Under the pieces are notes generated by a model. The model had not been told where the DNA came from and ran no database searches. It was given only the letters and a program-made list of their open reading frames with translations. Shown piece by piece: positions 58,899-64,000 of a DNA stretch of 64,000 nt. Every line of letters begins with the position of its first letter. Position 1 is the stretch's first letter. The stretch covers positions 1 to 64,000 of the forward strand of contig NZ_JADMLH010000016.1 of NCBI RefSeq assembly GCF_016464385.1, written 5' to 3'. A program made the position numbers and the translations under genes. Origin of the DNA: Nucisporomicrobium flavum (GTDB lineage Bacteria; Actinomycetota; Actinomycetes; Mycobacteriales; Micromonosporaceae).

Positions 58899-60422
58899 AT
58901 GTCATCTGTCTCTATCCGGCGTGCTCTGGCCGGATTCGCCGCGCTGGCGGTCGCCGCAGTTTCCGCGGCTGCTCTCACCACGCCCGCCGCCGCAGCGCCG
59001 GTTCTCGCCCGAGCCGACGCGAGCCTCACCATGGTCGTCCCGGACACGTCGGTGCCCCTGGGCGGGACGTCCGTGCTGCTGATGCCGTCCTGGTACGCAG
59101 ATCAGGACGTGGTTCTGCAGCAACCCCGGCTGACGTACACGCTCAGCGGCCTGGACGGCGTGTCCGTGTCCAACAGTGACGGGGACTGCCAGAACGCGAG
59201 CCCCACCCAGCTGCTGTGCTCCAGCGACTCCGAGTTCTTCATCGGCCCGGACGGCACCACCGGCTCGTTCACCGCGGCGCTGACCGCGGGCGAGAGCGCC
59301 GTTGCCGGCACCGCCGGGGCGATCACGGTGACGTTCGAGGCCGACGGCATCGAGCCGATCACGCAGCAGGCCGCCGTCCGCGTCGTCGAGGGTGTCGACC
59401 TCGCCGCGGGGCCGGACGTCACGCTGCACAAGCGGCCGGGCGCCTCCTTCGACCTGCCGTTGGTGGTGCGGAACGCCGGCCCGACGGTCGCGGACGGTAC
59501 GGCCGTGATCTTCAACCACGACTACGCGTTCAAGGGCACCACGCAATTCAGCAACTGCCGCTACCGCGACGGGGAGGTCACGTCGTGTGTCTTCGACCAG
59601 TCGCTGCAGCCGGGTGGGACGTTGCGTGGGGCGATGCCGTACAAACTTCGGGCTGATACGTACGCGCCCGGGGTCTCGGTCAACCAGCTGCAGTGGCTCA
59701 CGCCGGCCGAGCTCGACGACTTCGAGGACCTGCTGCAGAAGAACGGCCAGACGCTCGGCGCCCCGGGCAGCGGTGGTGTTCTGCGGCTGCAGGGGACGAC
59801 CGCTGCCGCCGAGCGTCAAGCCGACACCGACCCCGGCAACAACTGGAGCACCGTGGAGGTGCGGGCCACCGGCACCAACGGCGCGGACCTGGTCGCGATC
59901 GGCGATCGGCTGACCGGTGCGGTGGGTGACGAGGTCACCGCCGAGGTGGGTGTTCGCAACGCCGGTCCCGCCACGATCGACTTCAACCGGTCCGGTGAGT
60001 CGATCTCCCACGTCGCCGTCACCCTCCCGGCCGGCACGATGCTCCTCGCGGCCCCGGAGGCGTGCAGCAACGACCAGGGCTCCCGCTACCTGTGCAGCGG
60101 CAGCGCGTTCCTGCCGGTCGGCGGCACGGAGACGTACGAATTCAAGCTCCGCATCACCAGGGTGGTCCCCCATGCCAAGGGGGCGGTCGTGGTCAACGGC
60201 CCGTGCGACTGCTCGCAGTTCACCAAGGACACCAACAAGACCAACAACAAGACCGCGATCGTTCTGAACCCCACCGGCACCGGCTCCGGCGGTGGCGCGG
60301 GCGGCGGCCTCCCGGTGACCGGCCCTCCGGCCGGCGCGGCCGGGGGCGCGGGCCTGATCCTGCTGATCGGCGGAGCGGGCATGCTGACCGCACGGCGCCG
60401 CCGCATCCGCTTCGTCGCCTGA
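58899..60422 (+). CDS. LPXTG-anchored cell-wall protein
   Basis: A 507-aa exported protein. Signal peptide about 1-33 (RR-initiated, ends PAAAAP); a beta-rich ectodomain with two DUF11/CARDB-like regions recognisable by LPLVVRNAGPTVADGTAV and VTAEVGVRNAGPATID; Cys pairs; a Gly-rich linker; and the sortase signal LPVTG (471-475) followed by a hydrophobic helix and ARRRRIR tail. Sortase would attach it to peptidoglycan. GGAAGG precedes the ATG. Probably a surface adhesin or structural protein. The sortase gene is not in the window. Confidence 0.9.
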   Translation: MSSVSIRRALAGFAALAVAAVSAAALTTPAAAAPVLARADASLTMVVPDTSVPLGGTSVLLMPSWYADQDVVLQQPRLTYTLSGLDGVSVSNSDGDCQNASPTQLLCSSDSEFFIGPDGTTGSFTAALTAGESAVAGTAGAITVTFEADGIEPITQQAAVRVVEGVDLAAGPDVTLHKRPGASFDLPLVVRNAGPTVADGTAVIFNHDYAFKGTTQFSNCRYRDGEVTSCVFDQSLQPGGTLRGAMPYKLRADTYAPGVSVNQLQWLTPAELDDFEDLLQKNGQTLGAPGSGGVLRLQGTTAAAERQADTDPGNNWSTVEVRATGTNGADLVAIGDRLTGAVGDEVTAEVGVRNAGPATIDFNRSGESISHVAVTLPAGTMLLAAPEACSNDQGSRYLCSGSAFLPVGGTETYEFKLRITRVVPHAKGAVVVNGPCDCSQFTKDTNKTNNKTAIVLNPTGTGSGGGAGGGLPVTGPPAGAAGGAGLILLIGGAGMLTARRRRIRFVA

Positions 60423-60428
60423 CACCTC

Positions 60429-60457
60429 AGCGGGCCGCCGGCGTGCCGGCGGCCGCT
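60429..60457. terminator. Bidirectional hairpin after the LPXTG gene
   Basis: Arms AGCGGGCCGCCGGC (60429-60442) and GCCGGCGGCCGCT (60445-60457) pair with one bulged G around a 2-nt loop. It lies between two convergent stops. Confidence 0.7.
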
Positions 60458-60459
60458 GT

Positions 60460-61530
60460 CTATCCCGCGTCGATCAACAACCAGAGCCGGCTGCGCCGCC
60501 CCGGCAGGTACGGCGAGTCCAGCCGCTTCGCGACGATCCCGTCCAGCCCCTGCGCCGCCGCCGTCTCCAGCGCGAACGTGCCGCCGCCCGGGAAGTACGG
60601 CGGCGTCTGCCAGTTGCCGCCGGTCACGCCCAGCCCCTCCAGCAGCTCCCGGCGCTCCGAGTAGCGCATGAGCTCCACCGTCGAGTGGCCCTCCAGCCAC
60701 AGCAGGTCGTACGCCAGGAACTGCACCGGGGTCCGCTCCGCCGCCCGCCGGGCCGCCGCCGCGTCGCGCGGGTCCTTGCGGCGTTCCAGCAGCTCCGGGG
60801 AGACGGTCGAGCCGTCGAACGCCACGATCTCGCCGTCCAGCACCGTTTCCAGCGGCGCGAGGGCCGCCCCGAGCGGCCGCAGCTCCGGATACCACGAGGT
60901 CACGTCGTCGCCTGCCGGGTCGGTGAGGCGTACGCGTCCGCCCGAGACGTACGCGATGGTGCGGCGGCCGGCCCAGCTCAGCTCGTACCCCCAGTCCTCG
61001 TCGTGCGGCGGCAGGCCGGCGGCCCTGGTCGCGAGCATGGGTTCGACGGTCTCGGGCATGCTTTCCCAGCCGGGCTCCGGCGGGTCCATGCGCCGCACCA
61101 TCCAGTCGCGGCCGCCGGTCTGGAAGAACACGTAGCGGCCCGAGGTCCGGTCGCCGTGGAACGTGACACCTATCTCATCGTCGCGCCACTTGTCCGCCTC
61201 GTATGTGCCGCGGTCGTGGATGGTCATGCGGCCGCCGCCGTACTCGCCCTCCGGGATGTCGCCGGCGAAGTCGAGGTATTCCAGCGGGTGGTCCTCGGTG
61301 TGTTTGGCCAGGTAGTTGCGGGCCTGGTCGCGGGGGAGGCCACGCGGCACCGCGAACGACACGAGCACGCCGTCGCGTTCCAGGCGTACGTCCCAGTGCA
61401 GGCTGCGGGCGTGGTGCTGCTGGATGACGAACCTGCTCCGGCCGGTCGGCCGGGGCCGGCTGCGCGGTACGGGCTCCGGCGTGCGCCGCGCGTCGCGCTT
61501 GCGCCGGTACTCGGCGAGCTGGTCGGTCAT
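60460..61530 (-). CDS. LigD-like phosphoesterase fused to an inactive ATP-ligase domain
   Basis: A 356-aa protein. The N-terminal 3'-phosphoesterase (PE) domain (about 30-150) keeps all catalytic residues, His39, His45, Asp47, Arg49, His81 and Tyr85, in exactly the spacing of LigD PE domains. A nucleotidyltransferase domain follows (165-356) but is broken: motif I reads ELSWAG, with Ser185 in place of the AMP-accepting Lys, and the C-terminal motif V lacks its lysines (SRLWLLI). Motif III VLDGEIVAF and IV DGIVAKR remain. There is no OB-fold. It should trim 3' ends but not seal them. Ku is not adjacent. Confidence 0.88.
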   Translation of the reverse strand: MTDQLAEYRRKRDARRTPEPVPRSRPRPTGRSRFVIQQHHARSLHWDVRLERDGVLVSFAVPRGLPRDQARNYLAKHTEDHPLEYLDFAGDIPEGEYGGGRMTIHDRGTYEADKWRDDEIGVTFHGDRTSGRYVFFQTGGRDWMVRRMDPPEPGWESMPETVEPMLATRAAGLPPHDEDWGYELSWAGRRTIAYVSGGRVRLTDPAGDDVTSWYPELRPLGAALAPLETVLDGEIVAFDGSTVSPELLERRKDPRDAAAARRAAERTPVQFLAYDLLWLEGHSTVELMRYSERRELLEGLGVTGGNWQTPPYFPGGGTFALETAAAQGLDGIVAKRLDSPYLPGRRSRLWLLIDAG

Positions 61531-61602
61531 ACCCCGATTGTCCGTCGGAACTACATCGCTGTCATTCGCTGGAATGTCGTACCCCCGTGGCACGGTCGAC
61601 CC

Positions 61603-62268
61603 ATGTACGCGGAATGGCCATCGACCGTGCCCCACGTGATCGCGTGGCGCAGCATCGTGCCGTCCGGCTGCCCGCCGGCGCGCATCCTGCCGGACGGCTG
61701 CCTCGACGTGATCTGGCAGGACGGCCGGGTCTTCGTGGCCGGACCGGACACGACGGCGCAGGTGGTCTCGTCGCCGCCGGGCAGCAGGCTCTTCGCGGTC
61801 CGCTTCGCCGACGGAGCCGGCCCGTCCGTGCTGGGGGTCCCCGCCGACGAGCTGACCGACCGCCGGGTCCCGTTCGACGCGCTCTTCGGCCCCGCCGAGA
61901 CGCGCCGGCTCGCCGAGGCCGACGATCCGCTCGCCGCGCTCGAGGCCTTCACGCGGCGCCGCTGGCACCGGCCGGACCGGGCGATGGTCGCCCTGGCCGA
62001 GGCCGCGCGGACCGGCGTCTCCGTCGGCGCGATCGCCGATTCCTGCGGCCTCAGCCCGCGACACCTGCACCGGCGGTGCACGGCCGCCTTCGGGTACGGC
62101 GCGAAGACGCTGGTCAAGATCATGCGGATGCAGCGCGCCGTGGCGATGGCCCGGGGTGGCCGCCCGTTCGCCGATGTCTCCGTCGCCGCCGGGTATGCCG
62201 ACCAGGCCCACCTCGCGCGGGACGTGAAGGCGCTGGCCGGCGTGCCGCTGACCAGGCTGGTCCGTTGA
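61603..62268 (+). CDS. AraC-family regulator with N-terminal DUF6597-like domain
   Basis: A 221-aa regulator. The N-terminal half (about 1-120) is the beta-rich DUF6597-type region with RILPDGCLDVIWQDGRV and GSRLFAVRFADGAGP. The C-terminal HTH (about 125-220) contains VSVGAIADSCGLSPRHLHRRCTAAFGY and PFADVSVAAGYADQAHLARDVKALAG. It is divergent from the pseudoligase over 72 bp. The AraC_E-like sensor domain of these proteins is not understood; the target is probably adjacent or itself. The ATG lacks a strong ribosome site. Confidence 0.9.
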   Translation: MYAEWPSTVPHVIAWRSIVPSGCPPARILPDGCLDVIWQDGRVFVAGPDTTAQVVSSPPGSRLFAVRFADGAGPSVLGVPADELTDRRVPFDALFGPAETRRLAEADDPLAALEAFTRRRWHRPDRAMVALAEAARTGVSVGAIADSCGLSPRHLHRRCTAAFGYGAKTLVKIMRMQRAVAMARGGRPFADVSVAAGYADQAHLARDVKALAGVPLTRLVR

Positions 62269-62296
62269 GGAGCCCGAATGGGCTGCCCTCCCGCCA

Positions 62297-62326
62297 CCTT
62301 GCTGGCCTCGCCCGGGGCGAGCAAGG
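62297..62326. terminator. Hairpin after the AraC gene
   Basis: CCTTG (62297-62301) and CAAGG (62322-62326) flank the inner arms CTCGCCC (62307-62313) and GGGCGAG (62315-62321). It lies 28 nt after the AraC stop. The remaining spacer to 62457 shows nothing else. Confidence 0.5.
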
Positions 62327-62457
62327 CTGCGGACACTTCGGAATGTCCGTCTCGAACAAAACGGACGTGATCATGACCGCGGGTTTCGTGGTTCGGTGGC
62401 GGCCGGTAGTGTCTTGGCTCCGACGCGTATCGAACACCCCTCGGAGGCGGTGCTGCG

Positions 62458-63567
62458 ATGACCTTGCGCATCCTTGTCGTAGGCGCCGGCATCAGCGGTC
62501 TCGCCGCCGCCCGAGGCCTCCGGGTCGCGGGTTTCCGCCCCGACGTGGTGGAGGAACTGCCCGCCACGATGCTCCCGGGCGCCGGCATCTACCTGCCCGG
62601 CAACGCCTCCCGGGCGATGCGCCAGCTGGGCCTCGACGCCCCGCTGCGCCCGCTCGGCGACCTCATCTTCCGGCAGGTCTTCCAGGACAGCGCCGGCCAC
62701 GAACTGTTCGAGATGGACGTCGCGGCGCTCTGGGCCGGGGTCGGGGAGTCGCGGGCGCTGTCCCGCGCCGACCTGCAACAGGTGCTGCTGACCGGGGTCG
62801 GCGGTGAGGTGCGTTACGACATCGCCGTCCGGGACCTCGCGATCGTCGACGGCGCGGCCAAGGTCGAGTTCAGCGACGGCGCCGTCGCCGAGTACGACCT
62901 CGTGGTCGGCGCGGACGGGCGGCGCTCCACGGTGCGTGCCCGGGCCGGGCTGGGCGGTGCGGCGACCCCGACGGGCCAGATCGTCTACCGCAGCGTGGTC
63001 AGCGGCGGGCCGCCGCTCAGCGACTGGACGGCGCTGCTCGGGCGCCGTTCGCAGTTCGTGGCCATGCCGATGGGCGGCCGGCGGCTGTACTGCTACGCCG
63101 ACGAGACCGTCGAGCCCTCCGCGGCCAACCCCGCGGACCCCCGGGCCCGCCTGCGCGAGCTGTTCGCCGACTTCGGCGGGTGCGTGCCGGCGATCCTCGA
63201 CGCGATCGAGAAGGTCCAGGTCGCGAGGACGGACGAGGTCATGATCGACAACTGGTCGACGGGGCCGGTGCTGCTGGTCGGTGACGCGGCCCACGCCACC
63301 GCGCCCAGCCTCGCCCAGGGTGCGGCCATGGCGCTGGAGGACGCCGTCGTGCTCGGCGAGGTGCTCAAGGCCGGCGGCGGCGACGTGCCGGCGGCGCTGA
63401 GCGCGTACGAGCAGCGCCGGCGGGGCCGCTGCGACCAGGTCCGCGAGCACACCCGTGAGTGCGACCGGACCCGCGACGTGCCGCCCGGCGAGCGCGACCC
63501 TATGCTGCGGGAGCGGGGCCAGCAGATCTTCACCGGTCAGTACCGCGGGCTGGTCGAGCCCTTCTGA
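62458..63567 (+). CDS. FAD-dependent aromatic-type monooxygenase
   Basis: A 369-aa flavoprotein of the PHBH-like class A monooxygenase family: FAD motif VVGAGISGLAAARGL, VVGADGRRSTVR (DG motif), and LVGDAAHATAPSLAQGAAMALEDA (GD motif). There is no TM helix or extra domain. These enzymes hydroxylate aromatic or polyene substrates or inactivate antibiotics such as rifamycin and tetracycline; this member is too general to assign. It does not resemble Rox specifically. The ATG is in good context with GGAGG upstream. Confidence 0.9.
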   Translation: MTLRILVVGAGISGLAAARGLRVAGFRPDVVEELPATMLPGAGIYLPGNASRAMRQLGLDAPLRPLGDLIFRQVFQDSAGHELFEMDVAALWAGVGESRALSRADLQQVLLTGVGGEVRYDIAVRDLAIVDGAAKVEFSDGAVAEYDLVVGADGRRSTVRARAGLGGAATPTGQIVYRSVVSGGPPLSDWTALLGRRSQFVAMPMGGRRLYCYADETVEPSAANPADPRARLRELFADFGGCVPAILDAIEKVQVARTDEVMIDNWSTGPVLLVGDAAHATAPSLAQGAAMALEDAVVLGEVLKAGGGDVPAALSAYEQRRRGRCDQVREHTRECDRTRDVPPGERDPMLRERGQQIFTGQYRGLVEPF

Positions 63568-63570
63568 GAC

Positions 63571-63593
63571 CGGGGTGGTCTTTGGTCACCCCG
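63571..63593. terminator. Hairpin between the monooxygenase and ctaD
   Basis: Arms CGGGGTG (63571-63577) and CACCCCG (63587-63593) with a 9-nt loop, right after the monooxygenase stop at 63567. Confidence 0.55.
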
Positions 63594-63690
63594 CGCCCGG
63601 CGAGGGTCGGCGGGGGACTATTCTGCCTGCGAGGTACGCCTTTCACGCGGGCGTACGCAGTGGGACGAAACGAGACACCGGAGGCTATCC

Positions 63691-64000
63691 GTGACGACCG
63701 TCGCGCCTAAGCCGATCGTGACCAGGCCCTGGCCGGTCAGGCAGCAGGTCAAGGGTTCGGCCATCGCGCGGATCCTGCGGACGACGGACGCGAAGCAGAT
63801 CGGGATCATGTACATGATCACGGCCTTCGTGTTCTACATCCTCGGCGGGTTGATGGCCCTGCTGATGCGCGGCGAACTCGCCCGCCCGGGCATGCAGTAC
63901 CTGTCGCCGGAGCAGTACAACCAGCTGTTCACCATGCACGGCACGATCATGCTGCTGTTCTTCGCGACGCCGATCGTGTTCGCGTTCGCCAACTTCGTGG
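63691..64000 (+). CDS. ctaD: Cytochrome c oxidase subunit I, 5' part
   Basis: The first 103 residues of CtaD, running off the window. A cytosolic N-terminus with IVTRPWPVRQQVKG is followed by TM helix I (about 37-60, IGIMYMITAFVFYILGGLMALLM), the loop AQ-less ELARPGMQYLSPEQYNQLFTMHG, whose His-Gly is the low-spin heme a ligand region, and the start of helix II (TIMLLFFATPIVFAFAN). It forms the catalytic core of the terminal oxidase at the plasma membrane. GTG start with GGAGG 6 nt upstream. Partners (ctaC, ctaF) are outside the window. Confidence 0.95.
   Translation, partial: MTTVAPKPIVTRPWPVRQQVKGSAIARILRTTDAKQIGIMYMITAFVFYILGGLMALLMRGELARPGMQYLSPEQYNQLFTMHGTIMLLFFATPIVFAFANFV

Noticed and set aside
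62271..62284. AGCCC-GAAT-GGGCT hairpin directly after the AraC stop
   Set aside because: A 5-bp stem only; the stronger hairpin at 62297-62326 is the better terminator.

Overview
The window is chromosomal DNA of a high-GC actinomycete. By eye GC is around 70% or more, with strong third-position GC and very frequent CGTACG/GTACGC words. Mycothiol-dependent formaldehyde oxidation (55633-57323), a snapalysin-type protease, an LPXTG wall protein, an FxSxx-COOH peptide and several GGDEF/EAL, SpoIIE and STAS signalling genes fit Micromonosporaceae (Actinoplanes/Micromonospora type). This placement is inferred from gene content, not from a marker gene. I saw no rRNA, tRNA, CRISPR array, insertion sequence or phage gene.

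Layout. 133-8987: a small polyketide locus with an alpha/beta hydrolase, a bimodular type I PKS whose KSQ loading module has lost its AT, and a convergent FabH-like ketosynthase. 9237-16722: a secreted metalloprotease, a STAS protein, an NB-ARC/TPR protein, a Ser/Thr kinase coupled to a lipoprotein, and a macrolide-type glycosyltransferase divergent from a TetR regulator. 16719-20927: a GGDEF-EAL protein, then an FxSxx-COOH precursor (FxsA) with a stand-alone HExxH enzyme and no radical SAM partner, facing two unknown overlapping small genes. 20973-25396: DUF427, a three-gene overlapping operon around a RecB/Cas4-like nuclease, and an aldo/keto reductase. 25407-35955: GAF-SpoIIE phosphatase, SRPBCC, prim-pol, a beta-family protein, an SF1 helicase, a membrane protease, and a PadR/membrane-protein pair with a leaderless promoter, followed by an AT-richer divergent region with a perfect 16-bp inverted repeat. 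35963-44707: ACC deaminase with an SDR, then HelR preceded by a rifamycin-associated element, and a 1411-aa helicase-nuclease. 44681-53142: regulator/enzyme pairs (MmyB-HTH with an FAD oxidoreductase, GlxA with a cupin), a coiled-coil protein with a degenerate Mrr fold, an EAL protein and MarR. 53243-64000: TPM protein, mscR with a metallo-beta-lactamase-fold gene, a GH63-like hydrolase, an LPXTG protein, a phosphoesterase-pseudoligase, an AraC regulator, an FAD monooxygenase and the start of ctaD.

How the genes work together. The best-supported functional units are: PKS with its hydrolase; kinase with lipoprotein (4-nt overlap); FxsA with the HExxH enzyme; the nuclease operon (two 4-nt overlaps); PadR with its membrane protein (4-nt overlap); acdS with the SDR (4-nt overlap); RAE with helR (rifamycin-induced RNA polymerase protection); and mscR with the MBL-fold gene (formaldehyde detoxification). 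Convergent gene pairs are separated by GC-rich hairpins or overlap tail to tail.

The items most worth a second look are the FxsA/HExxH pair lacking a radical SAM enzyme, the uncharacterised RecB-like nuclease operon, the AT-deleted KSQ module, the RAE-helR unit, and the LigD-like protein with an intact phosphoesterase site but no ligase lysine.
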